Shown: piece after piece, positions 27,750 to 37,096 of the stretch
How the letters are laid out: every line of letters begins with the position of its first letter
How positions within the stretch are numbered: the stretch's first letter is position 1
Origin: Sphingomonas sp. PR090111-T3T-6A
GTDB taxonomy: Bacteria > Pseudomonadota > Alphaproteobacteria > Sphingomonadales > Sphingomonadaceae
Reading direction: 5' to 3'
Assembly (NCBI RefSeq): GCF_000383095.1
Contig: NZ_AORL01000004.1
Location: forward strand, 62,001-126,000
DNA length: 64,000 bases
Translations under genes and position numbers: made by a program
Notes under the pieces: model-generated
The model's database searches: none
Told to the model about the DNA's origin: nothing
The model's input: only the letters and a program-made list of their open reading frames with translations

Positions 27750-28930
27750 GCCACGAGGAACGCGAGGAGACCCGCCTCGTCAACGGCGGGCGGCGCAGCG
27801 AGTGGACCGGGCCGATCGTCAACCCCCCGGTCTATCGCGCCTCCACCATCCTGTTCGACGACTGCGCCGCGCTGAAATCCGGTGCGGGTCGCAACGCCGA
27901 TGGCGAGTTCCATTATGGCCGGCGCGGCACGCCGACCCAGTGGGCGCTGTCCGAGGCGCTGACCGATCTGGAGCCGGGCGCGGCAGGCACGATGCTCTAC
28001 CCTTCCGGCGTCGCCGCGATCGCCTGCGCGCTGCTGGCGGTGCTCAAGGCGGGCGACGATCTGCTGATGGTCGACAGCGTCTATGAGCCGACCCGCGCCT
28101 TCTGCCGCAACGTGCTGGCGCCGATGGGGATCACGACGCGCTTCTACGATCCGCTGGTGGGCGCCGGGATCGAGGAGCTGATCCAGCCCAACACGGCGGC
28201 GATCTTCCTCGAAAGTCCCGGAAGCCTCACCTTCGAGGTGCAGGACATTCCCGCCATCGTCGCGGTGGCGAAGGCGCGCGGCATCGTCACGCTGCTCGAC
28301 AACACCTGGGCGACGCCGCTCTTCCTGCCGGCGCTGGCGATGGGGGTGGATCTCGCCATCCTCGCCTGCACCAAATATGTCATCGGCCATTCGGATGCGA
28401 TGATGGGCTCGGTGACGGCGACGGCCGAATATTATCCGGGCCTGCGCAAGATGACGCAGCTCTTCGGCCAGCATGTCTCGCCCGACGACGCCTATCTCGC
28501 CAGCCGCGGCCTGCGGACGCTGGCGGTGCGGCTGAAGCAGCACGAGGCGGGCGCGCTCGCCGTGGCGCGCTGGCTGAAGGGGCGGCCCGAGGTGGCGCGC
28601 GTGCTCCATCCGGCGTTCGAGGACTGCTCCGGCCATGCCCAGTGGAAGCGCGACTTCCGGGGTTCGTCGGGCCTGTTCAGCTTCGTGCTCGACGGTGGCG
28701 ATGCGGCCGCCCGCGCCGCGCTGATCGACGGGCTCCGGCATTTCGGCATCGGCTATAGCTGGGGTGGCTTCGAGAGCCTCGCTCTCCCGGTCGAGCCCGC
28801 GACGCTACGCAGCGCAACGACATGGCAGGCGGAAGGGCCGCTCGTCCGCCTGCACATCGGACTGGAGCACCCCGACGACCTGATCGCCGATCTGGACGAG
28901 GGCCTCGCCCGCTTCCGCGCGGCGCGCTGA
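27746..28930 (+). CDS. metC: Cystathionine beta-lyase
   Basis: A 394-residue PLP enzyme of the Cys/Met metabolism family that splits cystathionine to homocysteine, pyruvate and ammonia. The PLP-binding Lys is Lys210 in ILACTKYVIGHSD, the same number as in E. coli MetC. FHYGRRGTPTQWALSEAL, LYPSGVAAI and SWGGFESL are MetC-type blocks. The GTG start is fixed by the overlap with sseA. The overlap couples translation of two enzymes that both handle small thiol compounds. Confidence 0.93.
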   Translation: MSHEEREETRLVNGGRRSEWTGPIVNPPVYRASTILFDDCAALKSGAGRNADGEFHYGRRGTPTQWALSEALTDLEPGAAGTMLYPSGVAAIACALLAVLKAGDDLLMVDSVYEPTRAFCRNVLAPMGITTRFYDPLVGAGIEELIQPNTAAIFLESPGSLTFEVQDIPAIVAVAKARGIVTLLDNTWATPLFLPALAMGVDLAILACTKYVIGHSDAMMGSVTATAEYYPGLRKMTQLFGQHVSPDDAYLASRGLRTLAVRLKQHEAGALAVARWLKGRPEVARVLHPAFEDCSGHAQWKRDFRGSSGLFSFVLDGGDAAARAALIDGLRHFGIGYSWGGFESLALPVEPATLRSATTWQAEGPLVRLHIGLEHPDDLIADLDEGLARFRAAR

Positions 28931-28941
28931 GGCTTCCGCCC

Positions 28942-28967
28942 CGGGGTGCTGGCACGGCCGCACCCCG
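28942..28967. terminator. Bidirectional hairpin between metC and the porin gene
   Basis: An 8-bp perfect inverted repeat (CGGGGTGC with GCACCCCG, 10-base loop) placed midway between two convergent stop codons. It lacks a U-tract, so efficiency is uncertain. Confidence 0.5.
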
Positions 28968-28978
28968 AGGCGATACGA

Positions 28979-29773
28979 TCAGAAGCTGGCGCTGATCGAG
29001 CCGACCACCACGGCCTTGGCCGCGCGATAGGTCTGGAACGGGCTGGGCGTGCCCGTCTGGTCCACGAACGGGTTGTTGCGCGCATTCTTGTGCGAGACGT
29101 TGGTGCCGACACCCGAGACGTCGAAGGTGAGCGCCTTCCACTTGTAGCTCACGCCGACGTTATAATCGATATAGTCCTTGGTGTAGTCGAAGCCGCCGCC
29201 GGTGTGGCCGAGGTGGCTGTGCACGCTGAATGCCGTGCCCGGCACCGAGAAGCCCAGCTCGCCATAGACATAGACATTGTAGTTGGTGCCCGAATAATAA
29301 TCGAACACCTTCTGATCCGGGGCGATGTTCACGCCGATCTTGCCGGTGGCGGGGCCGTAGGTCTTGGCGAGCGAGCCGTAGACTTCGTAATAATTGCCGG
29401 CCGGCGCGCCCGGATAGAGATAGCCGTAGAGGCCGCCGTCGAAGGTGACGCCGGTGCTGCCCAGCGCATGGGTATAACCGCCATAGACGTCGATCTCGGA
29501 GCCGCCGATGTTGACCGTGCTGTTGCCGGCGCTGGCGCTGGACCCCCAGGTCGAGAGATAGAAGCCGGACGCGTGCGAGACGGTCACCGAGCCCTGGAAG
29601 ACCGGGCGATTGTTCGACTGCGAGATGCCGCGGAAGCGATATTGCGACCACACGCCCGCGGAGCCGGTGATGGTGAAGGCCGACGGCGGCGCCGTGGGAT
29701 CATCCGCCAGCGCGGGAGTGGCGATGAAAGCGGAACCTGCCACAAGGGCAGACACGAGCAAGGCTGTGCGCAT
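28979..29773 (-). CDS. TorF-family putative porin (Gcw_chp)
   Basis: A 264-residue outer-membrane protein. Signal peptide (1-23, TPALA-DD), then repeated amphipathic beta strands with alternating aromatic residues. The family opening block is FTITGSAGVWSQYRFRGISQSN. The C-terminus ends in Phe (VVVGSISASF), as expected for BAM insertion. TorF-type porins are widespread in sphingomonads, but the solutes are unknown. The start has GAAAGG six to seven bases upstream. It is expressed alone from the 190-base interval to its right. Confidence 0.9.
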   Translation of the reverse strand: MRTALLVSALVAGSAFIATPALADDPTAPPSAFTITGSAGVWSQYRFRGISQSNNRPVFQGSVTVSHASGFYLSTWGSSASAGNSTVNIGGSEIDVYGGYTHALGSTGVTFDGGLYGYLYPGAPAGNYYEVYGSLAKTYGPATGKIGVNIAPDQKVFDYYSGTNYNVYVYGELGFSVPGTAFSVHSHLGHTGGGFDYTKDYIDYNVGVSYKWKALTFDVSGVGTNVSHKNARNNPFVDQTGTPSPFQTYRAAKAVVVGSISASF

Positions 29774-29962
29774 CGGATGGCCTTTCGATATCGATGATCA
29801 CTTCCACCCGCGAGCAACCGGTGCCTGTCTGTTCGCCGACGGGGCTCCTCGGTTGCTGCGAGGAATGTGCGCAGGATTGGCGCACTGCACAACAGATATC
29901 GGGGGGCGGGAACGTGGAAACCCCCGAATGTTGCATTGCGGCAACAATATTGTAACCGAAAC

Positions 29963-31438
29963 TCAGCGTTCAACGATGCGCCCGGCTTCCATCGCGATGG
30001 TGCGGTGGCACAATTTGCGTGCGGCCGCGGCATCGTGTGTGACGAACAGCATCGCCAGCCGGCGGGTGCGCTGGAGCCGCAGCAGCAGATCGAGAATGCG
30101 CCCGGCGATCAGCACGTCGAGCGCGGAGGTGGCCTCGTCGAGCAGCAGAAGCTCGGGCTCGGGGGCCAGCGCGCGGGCGATGGCGACGCGCTGTGCCTGC
30201 CCGCCGGAGAGCGTCGTCGGCCGGCGATCGATGAAATCCGGCGGGAGGGCGACTTCGTCGAGCAGTGCCCGCACCCGCTCCCGGCGCTGTTCCGCGTCCA
30301 GCTCGGGGCGGAGGCGCAGCAGCGGTTCGGCGACGATCTCCGCCACCGTCCAGCGCGGATCGAGGCTGGCGGCCGGGTCCTGGAAGACGGGCTGGATCAG
30401 CCGGCGATGCTCGGTCCGCATCCGGGCGCGGGATGGAAGCGCCTCGCCGCGCCAATGGACGCTGCCGCCGCTCTGCGGCCCCAGCCGTCCGATCGCGCGC
30501 GCCAGCGTCGACTTGCCCGAGCCCGAATGACCGACCAGCGCCACCGCCTCGCCTTCGGCGATACGGAGATCGACCGCCTTCACCGCCTCCAGCCTGCGCC
30601 GCCGCCAGCCGGGCAGCGCATAATCGACGCTGACCCCGCGCGCCTCCAGCAGCGGGGCGCCGATCGGCGGGCGCGGGGGGAGCGGCTCGTCGATCCGGGG
30701 CATGGCCGTCACGAGCGCACGCCCTTCGCGCGAAACGGGATAGGTGAGCACCGTGCGCGCGTCACCCGCCTCGACGACATGGCCATTGTCGAGCAGCAGC
30801 GCGCGCGTGGCATGACCGACCACCGCCGGCAGATCGTGGCTGACCAGCAGCAGTGCCAAGCCGCGCGACTGCCGCAGCCGGTCGAACAGCCGCATGATGC
30901 CGGCGCGCAGGGGAGCGTCGAGCGCCGAGGTCGGCTCGTCGGCCACCAGCAGCGCGGGGCGGTGGGCGATGGCGCAGGCAATCATCGCGCGCTGGCGCTG
31001 GCCGCCCGAGAGGCGATGCGGATAGGCGGCGAGCAGGCGCGTGGGCTCGTCCAGCCCGACCTCCGCGAGCAGCGCGGCGAGTTCCTCATGGGTGGGACGC
31101 GAGGCGCCCGTCTGCTGCCACGCTTCGGCGAGCTGGGCGCCGATGGTGAGGTGCGGCGCGAGCGCGGTCGCCGGCTGCTGGAAGACGAAGCCGGCACGCG
31201 AGCGGAGCTTGCGCAGCGTCGCTTCGGAGCGGCCGATCAGCTCCTCGCCCTCCAGCCGCGCCGATCCGCCCGCCATGGCGGGGAGCAGGCCGAAGGGCGC
31301 GAAGGCCGTGGTCGTCTTGCCCGATCCCGAGGCGCCGACCAGCGCCACGCATTCTCCCGCGTCGAGCGAGAAGGACACGCCCGACAGGATATGCTGTCCG
31401 CCGATCGTCGCCATCAGCCCGTCGATCGCATAGATCAT
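29963..31438 (-). CDS. Peptide-type ABC transporter, two fused ATP-binding domains
   Basis: A 491-residue protein with two complete nucleotide-binding domains, equivalent to DppD plus DppF or YejF. Domain 1 (about 1-225): Walker A GASGSGKTT, signature LSGGQRQRAM, Walker B LLVADEPTSALD. Domain 2 (about 260-490): GHSGSGKST, LSGGQAQRVA, LLLLDEATSALD. Both are intact. It is the last gene of a three-gene operon; its ATG overlaps the permease stop by four bases. A periplasmic binding protein is not encoded nearby. Confidence 0.92.
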   Translation of the reverse strand: MIYAIDGLMATIGGQHILSGVSFSLDAGECVALVGASGSGKTTTAFAPFGLLPAMAGGSARLEGEELIGRSEATLRKLRSRAGFVFQQPATALAPHLTIGAQLAEAWQQTGASRPTHEELAALLAEVGLDEPTRLLAAYPHRLSGGQRQRAMIACAIAHRPALLVADEPTSALDAPLRAGIMRLFDRLRQSRGLALLLVSHDLPAVVGHATRALLLDNGHVVEAGDARTVLTYPVSREGRALVTAMPRIDEPLPPRPPIGAPLLEARGVSVDYALPGWRRRRLEAVKAVDLRIAEGEAVALVGHSGSGKSTLARAIGRLGPQSGGSVHWRGEALPSRARMRTEHRRLIQPVFQDPAASLDPRWTVAEIVAEPLLRLRPELDAEQRRERVRALLDEVALPPDFIDRRPTTLSGGQAQRVAIARALAPEPELLLLDEATSALDVLIAGRILDLLLRLQRTRRLAMLFVTHDAAAARKLCHRTIAMEAGRIVER

Positions 31439-32226
31439 GTTGCCAGCCGATCCCGGACCGCCTCGCCCGCGCGCGTCAGCGCCACCAGCAGAGTCACCAG
31501 CACCGCTCCCGGCACGAGCAGGGTAGCCGCCGCGACGTCCATGTCCTCGGCGCCGTCATGGACGAGGATACCGAGCGAGGTCATCGGCTCCTGCACGCCC
31601 AGCCCCAGGAAGGAGAGGAAGCTCTCCACCATCACCACCTGCGGCACGGTGAGCAGCAGATAGGCGATGGCGACGCCCGCGAGATTGGGCAGCAGGTGGC
31701 GCGCCATGATGGCGGGCGTGCCGGCGCCTGCGGCCTCGGCGGCGAGGATGAAGGGGCGGTGGCGCAAGCGCAGCACCTCGCCGCGCACGACGCGCGCCAT
31801 GGTCAGCCACTCGACCGCGCCGATGCCTGCGAAGACCAGCACGATCGATCGGCCGAACACCACCATCAGCAGGATCACCACGAACATGAAGGGCAGCGCG
31901 TAGAGCGCATCGACGATCCGCATCATCGCCTCGTCCACCCGTCCACCGCACCAGCCGGCGATCATCCCCCAGAGCGTGCCGATGACGAGCGCCACGGCCG
32001 CCGCGGCACCGGCGACGCCGAGCGTCACCCGCGTGCCGGCGAGCGTGCGCGCAAGCAGGTCGCGCCCCACAGCGTCGGTGCCGAGGAAATGGTGGGGGGA
32101 GAGCGGGGGGGCGCGCACCGCGCTCCAGTCGATCGCGTCATAGCTCCACGGCAGCAGCAGCGGGCCGAGGATCGCGGCGACCGCGATCCCTGCTACGATG
32201 GCCAGCGGAAGGACGCCTGGCCTCAT
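31435..32226 (-). CDS. ABC transporter permease, DppC/OppC type
   Basis: A 263-residue inner-membrane permease with six predicted helices. The N-terminal region carries the DppC-type HHFLGTDAVGRDLLAR motif. The EAA loop that contacts the ATPase reads LAAEAAGAGTPAIMARHLLPN. C-terminal SFLGLGVQEPMTSLG is also typical. The start is fixed by the ATGA overlap with dppB-like. It forms a heterodimer with the upstream permease. Confidence 0.92.
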   Translation of the reverse strand: MRPGVLPLAIVAGIAVAAILGPLLLPWSYDAIDWSAVRAPPLSPHHFLGTDAVGRDLLARTLAGTRVTLGVAGAAAAVALVIGTLWGMIAGWCGGRVDEAMMRIVDALYALPFMFVVILLMVVFGRSIVLVFAGIGAVEWLTMARVVRGEVLRLRHRPFILAAEAAGAGTPAIMARHLLPNLAGVAIAYLLLTVPQVVMVESFLSFLGLGVQEPMTSLGILVHDGAEDMDVAAATLLVPGAVLVTLLVALTRAGEAVRDRLAT

Positions 32227-33143
32227 CCCGCCGCCCTCGGGTCGAGCCAGCCATAGAGGAGGTCGGCGATGAGGTTGAACAGCAGGATCAGGCCCGCGTA
32301 GAGGATCACCACCGCCAGCACGAGCGGATAGTCCCGGTTGAGCGCGCCCTGCACGAAATAGCGGCCGAGCCCGGGTAGCGCGAACACCGTCTCCACCACT
32401 ACGGCGCCGGTCAGCAGCCCCGCCGCCGCCGGCCCGACATAGCTCGCCACCGGCACCAGCGCGGGGCGGAGCGCATGGCGGACGAGGATGCGCCCCTCGG
32501 AAAGCCCGCGCGCACGGGCGGTGCGGACATGGTCCTGCGCCAGGGTGGTGGCGAGGCCGGCGTGGGCGAGGCGGGCGATGGCTCCGGCGGTCGGCAGCGC
32601 CAGCGCGATCACGGGAAGAAGCAGATGGCGCGGATCGCCGCCGCCCCATCCCGATACCGGCAGCCACCCGAGCAACAGCGCGAAGACCAGCACCAGCAGC
32701 GGCCCGGTGACGAAGCTCGGCAACAACGTCGCGATGGTGGCGGCCAGCATCAGCGCCCGGTCGATCCATCCACCGGGCCGCATTGCGGCGCACGCGCCGA
32801 TGGCGATGCCGAGCGGCAGCGCCACGGCCAGCGCCAGCCCGCCCAATGCCAGCGACACGGGCAGCCCCTGCCGCACCAGATCGCCGACCGAGAAATCGCG
32901 ATAGACCAGTGAAGGCCCGAAATCTCCCTGCGCGAGGCCCAGCAGATAGCGGCCGAGCTGCACCATCAGCGGCCGGTCGAGCCCATAGGCATGGGCGAGC
33001 GCGGCGCGGGTGGCGGGATCGAGCGGGCGCTCGGCGTCGAACGGTCCACCCGGCGCGACCCGCATCAGCAGGAAGGAAAGGAGGATGACGGCGGCCATCG
33101 TCGGCAACGCCGTCATCAATCGCCGGATAAGGATCGCGCGCAT
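32223..33143 (-). CDS. ABC transporter permease, DppB/OppB type
   Basis: A 306-residue permease with six helices. MRAILIRRLMTALPTMAAV at the N-terminus and RVAPGGPFDAERPLDP in the first periplasmic loop are DppB/OppB marks; the EAA loop reads TARARGLSEGRILVRHALRPAL. First gene of the permease-permease-ATPase operon. The substrate is probably a peptide, nickel or microcin-like compound, judged only by family. Confidence 0.92.
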   Translation of the reverse strand: MRAILIRRLMTALPTMAAVILLSFLLMRVAPGGPFDAERPLDPATRAALAHAYGLDRPLMVQLGRYLLGLAQGDFGPSLVYRDFSVGDLVRQGLPVSLALGGLALAVALPLGIAIGACAAMRPGGWIDRALMLAATIATLLPSFVTGPLLVLVFALLLGWLPVSGWGGGDPRHLLLPVIALALPTAGAIARLAHAGLATTLAQDHVRTARARGLSEGRILVRHALRPALVPVASYVGPAAAGLLTGAVVVETVFALPGLGRYFVQGALNRDYPLVLAVVILYAGLILLFNLIADLLYGWLDPRAAG

Positions 33144-33189
33144 GGGTGGCTCAGCCCCTCATGTGCGCGATCCGCGTCCGGGACACCGC

Positions 33190-33612
33190 TTATTGCGGGG
33201 TGGAGACGGTCGTGTTCTGGGCGTTGCCGGCCGGCGCCGCCAGGATGCTCTTGGTGTCGGCGCCCTTGTCGACCACGCTGGTCGCGGGCGAGCCTGCTTC
33301 CGAGCGGATGCCGGTGTCGGGCGCGCCGCCGGCGGCGTCGACGAGGCCCTGCTGGCCGGGGCTCACGGCCGCCTTGCCGCCGAACATTGCGGTGAGCGCC
33401 TCGGACGCGGCGGTCTGCTCCTGCGGGCGAGGCGCGCCGGGACGCGGCGGGCGCAGCGCGAAATCGGGCGGGATGACGAGCGGCGGCGAGCGAGTCACCG
33501 CGAACTCGTTGGGGGCGTTGCGATTGCCGAAGCCGCTCGCCTTGGAGCTTGCGCAGGCCGACAGCGCGCCCAGCGCACCCAGCATCGCCACAGCACCGAT
33601 CGTCTTACGCAT
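33190..33612 (-). CDS. DUF3035 lipoprotein
   Basis: A 140-residue predicted outer-membrane lipoprotein. The lipobox LSAC places the lipidated Cys at residue 20. The mature part has the DUF3035 opening NAPNEFAVTRSPPLVIPPDFALRPP in two blocks, followed by Pro/Ala-rich sequence. DUF3035 proteins are an alphaproteobacterial family of unknown role, often linked with beta-barrel assembly. The first codons overlap the end of lspA by 8 bases, so the lipoprotein is made together with the peptidase that matures such proteins. Confidence 0.87.
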   Translation of the reverse strand: MRKTIGAVAMLGALGALSACASSKASGFGNRNAPNEFAVTRSPPLVIPPDFALRPPRPGAPRPQEQTAASEALTAMFGGKAAVSPGQQGLVDAAGGAPDTGIRSEAGSPATSVVDKGADTKSILAAPAGNAQNTTVSTPQ

Positions 33613-34123
33613 TCAGATCCTCCGAAGCCGCGGCGGGAGCGCGCGAGAACAGCGCGCGCAGCACCAGCAGCAATACGCCTATGGTAATAGCGGCATCGGC
33701 GACGTTGAACACCAGGAAAGGATGCCAGTCGCCGAAATGCAGGTCGAGGAAGTCGGCCACATAGCCGAGCCGCACCCGATCGGTGATGTTGCCGAACGCG
33801 CCGCCCAGCACGAGGCCGAGCGCGCAGGCGTCCGCCTTGTTGCGCTCGCGCCAGAGCCAGAAGATCACGGCGGCCGCGATCGCGCCGGTCATCGCGACCA
33901 GCAGCCAGCGGTCCATCGCGCTTCCTGCGGTGAGGAAGCCCATGGAGATGCCGTGATTCTCCACCCACAGCAGGCGGAAGATCGGCAGCAGCTCGATCCC
34001 GCCGCGGCCGGGCAGGTCGATGCCCTGCACGATCACCGCCTTGATGATCTGGTCGACCGCGAAGGTGAGGATCGCAAGGCCGAAGCCCAGCCGGCGGAAG
34101 CGCTCCTGCACGAGATCAGCCAT
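33605..34123 (-). CDS. lspA: Lipoprotein signal peptidase (signal peptidase II)
   Basis: A 172-residue inner-membrane aspartyl protease with four helices that removes the signal peptide of prolipoproteins. The catalytic aspartates are Asp124 (VADFLDLHFGDWHPF) and Asp143 (FNVADAAI). The other conserved blocks are VDQIIKA, NHGISMGFL and GGAFGNITDR. It overlaps ileS by 8 bases and the DUF3035 gene by 8 bases. The ileS-lspA order is highly conserved. Confidence 0.96.
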   Translation of the reverse strand: MADLVQERFRRLGFGLAILTFAVDQIIKAVIVQGIDLPGRGGIELLPIFRLLWVENHGISMGFLTAGSAMDRWLLVAMTGAIAAAVIFWLWRERNKADACALGLVLGGAFGNITDRVRLGYVADFLDLHFGDWHPFLVFNVADAAITIGVLLLVLRALFSRAPAAASEDLNA

Positions 34124-37052
34124 GCACGGCGCCTTCGCAGCGATCGCAGAGCGCGCCGTCCTCGGTCACTTCCGGCAGGTAGCGCCAGCAGCGGCCGCAC
34201 TTGGCCCAGTCGGTGATGGTGACGGCGACGGTCGTGCTGTCGGTGGTCTCGAGCTGGACGTCGGAGACGATGAACAGCTCGGCCAGCTCCGACGGCGTCG
34301 CGGCAGGGCGCTGCGGCGTGCCGATCGCGACCTTGGCTTCGAGGCTGGAGCAGATCTCCTTGGCCTTGCGCTTCGGCTCGATCTCGGCCGAGACGGCGAG
34401 GCGGAGGCGGCGGAGATCCTCCCAGTTGGCGGCGAGGCCCTCGTCCATCCACAGGCCGTCCACTTGCGGCCATTCGGTGAGGTGTACCGAGCCCGCGTCC
34501 GGATAGCGCGTGCCCCACACTTCTTCCGCCGTGAAGCAGAGGATCGGCGCGGCATAGCGCACCAGCGCGTGGAACAGGATGTCGAGCGTCGTGCGATAGG
34601 CGCGGCGCGTGATCGAGCCCGGCGCGTCGCAGTAGAGCACGTCCTTGCGGATGTCGAAGAAGAAGGCCGACAGGTCCGCATTGGCGAAATCCGTCAGCGC
34701 CCGCGCGTAGCGGTTGAACTCGAAGGCATCTGCCGCCGACTTCAGCTCCGCGTCGAGCCTGGCGAGCAGGTGGAGCACATAGCGCTCCAGCTCGGGCATC
34801 TCGGACGCCGCGACACGCTCGGCCTCGTCGAAGCCGTCGAGCGCGCCCAGCATGTAGCGGAAGGTGTTGCGCAGCTTGCGGTACGCGTCGGACGTGCCGG
34901 CGAGCACCTCCTTGCCGATGCGGACGTCCTCGAAATAGTCGGTGGAGGCGACCCACAGGCGCAGGATGTCGGCGCCGCTCTCGTTGATGATCTTCAAGGG
35001 ATCGACGACGTTGCCGAGGCTCTTCGACATCTTGCGGCCCTGCCCGTCGAGCGCGAAGCCGTGGGTCAGCACGGCCTCATAGGGCGCGCGGCCGCGCGTG
35101 CCGCAGCTCTCCAGCAGCGAGGACTGGAACCAGCCGCGATGCTGGTCCGAGCCTTCGAGATAGAGGTTGGCGCGGACGCCCTCGCCGTAGCGGGCCTCGA
35201 TCGTGAAGGCGTGGGTCGAACCCGAATCGAACCACACGTCGAGGATGTCGTTGACCGGCTCCCAGCCCTTGCCGGCATGGTCGCCGAGCAGCTGGTCATG
35301 ATCGGCGGTGAACCACGCATCCGCGCCGCCCGCCTTGAAGGCCTCGACGATGCGGGCGTTGACCGCCTTGTCGTTCAGATAGCGGCCGTCCTTGTCGACA
35401 TAGAGCGCGATCGGCACGCCCCAGGCGCGCTGGCGCGAGATCACCCAGTCGGGGCGGCCTGACACCATCGCGCCGATGCGGTTGCGGCTCTTCTCGGGCA
35501 CCCAGCGGGTCTGCTCGATGGCGTCCATGGCGAGTTCGCGCAGCGTCGGGCCGTTGCCCGAACCGCCGGTGCGGCCGTCGGCGGCGTCGATCTCGGCGGC
35601 GATCGGCTTGTCCATGGCGATGAACCACTGCGGCGTGCAGCGGAAGATCACCTTGGCCTTGGAGCGCCACGAGTGCGGATAGCTGTGCTGGAAGCTGCCC
35701 GAGGCGAGCAGCGCGCCCACTTCGCGCAGGTCCGAGCAGATCGGGCCTTCGGGGGCGTTCAGCTTGGGATTGATGACGGAGAGCGGGTTGCCGCCCATCC
35801 ACGCCCAGTCGGCGCGGTAGCGGCCGTCGCCTTCCACCGCGAACACCGGGTCGATGCCGTTCGCCTTGCAGAGCAGGAAGTCGTCCTCGCCATGGTCCGG
35901 CGACATATGGACGAGGCCGGTGCCGGCGTCGGTGGTGACGAAGTCGCCGGGCAGGAAGGGGCGGGGCTTGGCGAAGAAGCCGCCCTTCTCATGCATCGGG
36001 TGACGCGCGATAGTGCCGGCGAGATCGGCGCCAGAAAGACGCTTCAGCTCGCCAGTTTGAAAGATGACGGTCGAGCCGGGGTGCTCGACCTGCAACGCGG
36101 CCGTCAGTGCGGCAGAAACGCGCTTTTCAAAGGCTCCCTTTAGGTCGGAAGCGATGAGGAAGTGACGATTCCCCATTGAACGAGCGATTGGGTGTTGGCT
36201 TGCCTCTTCCTGACTACCCCAGCCCTGCACGCTCCAAGAGCTTGTCCGAAGCAAGCTGTATTCAACGTCCGACCCATAGGCGAGCGCCTGATTGACCGGG
36301 ATCGTCCAAGGCGTCGTCGTCCAGATCACGGCGTACGCGCCGACCAGCTCCGGGATCGCGCTCTCGACGATCTCGAACGCCACGTCGATCTGCGTGGAGG
36401 TGATGTCCTCATACTCGACCTCGGCCTCCGCGAGCGCGGTCTTCTCGACCGGCGACCACATCACCGGCTTCGCGCCGCGATAGACCTGGCCCGTCTCCGC
36501 GAACTTGAGGATTTCGCCGACGATGGCCGCCTCGGCGTCGAACTTCATGGTGAGATAGGGATCGGCCCAGTCGCCCATCACGCCCAGCCGCTTGAACTGC
36601 TCGCGCTGGGTGTCGACCCACTTGTCGGCATAGGCGCGGCACTCGGCGCGGAACTGCGCGACGGGCACCTCGTCCTTGTTCTGTTTCTTGGCGCGATAGG
36701 CTTCCTCGACCTTCCACTCGATGGGGAGGCCATGGCAGTCCCAGCCGGGGACATAGGGCGCGTCCTTGCCCATCAAGGTCTGCGAGCGGACGATGATGTC
36801 CTTCAGCACCTTGTTCATGGCGTGGCCCATGTGGATGTCGCCATTGGCGTAGGGCGGGCCGTCGTGGAGGATGAAGCGCTCGCGGCCGGCGCGCTGCTTG
36901 CGGAGCGTCCCGTACAGATCCTCGCTCTGCCACTTCGCCAGAATCGCCGGTTCCTTGGCGGCGAGGCCCGCCTTCATGGGGAAGTCGGTCTTCGGCAGGA
37001 AGACGGTGTCGCGCCAGTCGCGCTGCTGCGGGGTGTCGGTTTCGTCGGCCAT
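34116..37052 (-). CDS. ileS: Isoleucyl-tRNA synthetase
   Basis: A 978-residue class I synthetase. HIGH appears as GDIHMGH near residue 66, KMSKS as GRKMSKSLGN near 670, and the C-terminal zinc finger as CGRCWR with a CDRC partner. The editing domain (about 190-410) keeps GTGLVHMSPDHGEDD. Residues about 262-340 (bases about 36030-36270) look inserted or recombined: bases 36121-36180 are only 50% GC, and the sequence RTSSWSVQGWGSQEE is unlike the usual IleRS at this point. The frame is open throughout, so the gene should be functional. The start is ATG 37052 (MADETDTPQQ). Confidence 0.95.
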   Translation of the reverse strand: MADETDTPQQRDWRDTVFLPKTDFPMKAGLAAKEPAILAKWQSEDLYGTLRKQRAGRERFILHDGPPYANGDIHMGHAMNKVLKDIIVRSQTLMGKDAPYVPGWDCHGLPIEWKVEEAYRAKKQNKDEVPVAQFRAECRAYADKWVDTQREQFKRLGVMGDWADPYLTMKFDAEAAIVGEILKFAETGQVYRGAKPVMWSPVEKTALAEAEVEYEDITSTQIDVAFEIVESAIPELVGAYAVIWTTTPWTIPVNQALAYGSDVEYSLLRTSSWSVQGWGSQEEASQHPIARSMGNRHFLIASDLKGAFEKRVSAALTAALQVEHPGSTVIFQTGELKRLSGADLAGTIARHPMHEKGGFFAKPRPFLPGDFVTTDAGTGLVHMSPDHGEDDFLLCKANGIDPVFAVEGDGRYRADWAWMGGNPLSVINPKLNAPEGPICSDLREVGALLASGSFQHSYPHSWRSKAKVIFRCTPQWFIAMDKPIAAEIDAADGRTGGSGNGPTLRELAMDAIEQTRWVPEKSRNRIGAMVSGRPDWVISRQRAWGVPIALYVDKDGRYLNDKAVNARIVEAFKAGGADAWFTADHDQLLGDHAGKGWEPVNDILDVWFDSGSTHAFTIEARYGEGVRANLYLEGSDQHRGWFQSSLLESCGTRGRAPYEAVLTHGFALDGQGRKMSKSLGNVVDPLKIINESGADILRLWVASTDYFEDVRIGKEVLAGTSDAYRKLRNTFRYMLGALDGFDEAERVAASEMPELERYVLHLLARLDAELKSAADAFEFNRYARALTDFANADLSAFFFDIRKDVLYCDAPGSITRRAYRTTLDILFHALVRYAAPILCFTAEEVWGTRYPDAGSVHLTEWPQVDGLWMDEGLAANWEDLRRLRLAVSAEIEPKRKAKEICSSLEAKVAIGTPQRPAATPSELAELFIVSDVQLETTDSTTVAVTITDWAKCGRCWRYLPEVTEDGALCDRCEGAVHG

Positions 37053-37096
37053 ATTGCGCCGGGGATTAGAGGGCGGCCGGCCTCGGGGCAAGGATT

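Noticed and set aside
29905-29935. GGAAC followed 16 bases later by GTT, resembling an EcfG general-stress promoter
   Set aside because: It points rightwards, but both flanking genes are transcribed leftwards. Spacing is also one base short.
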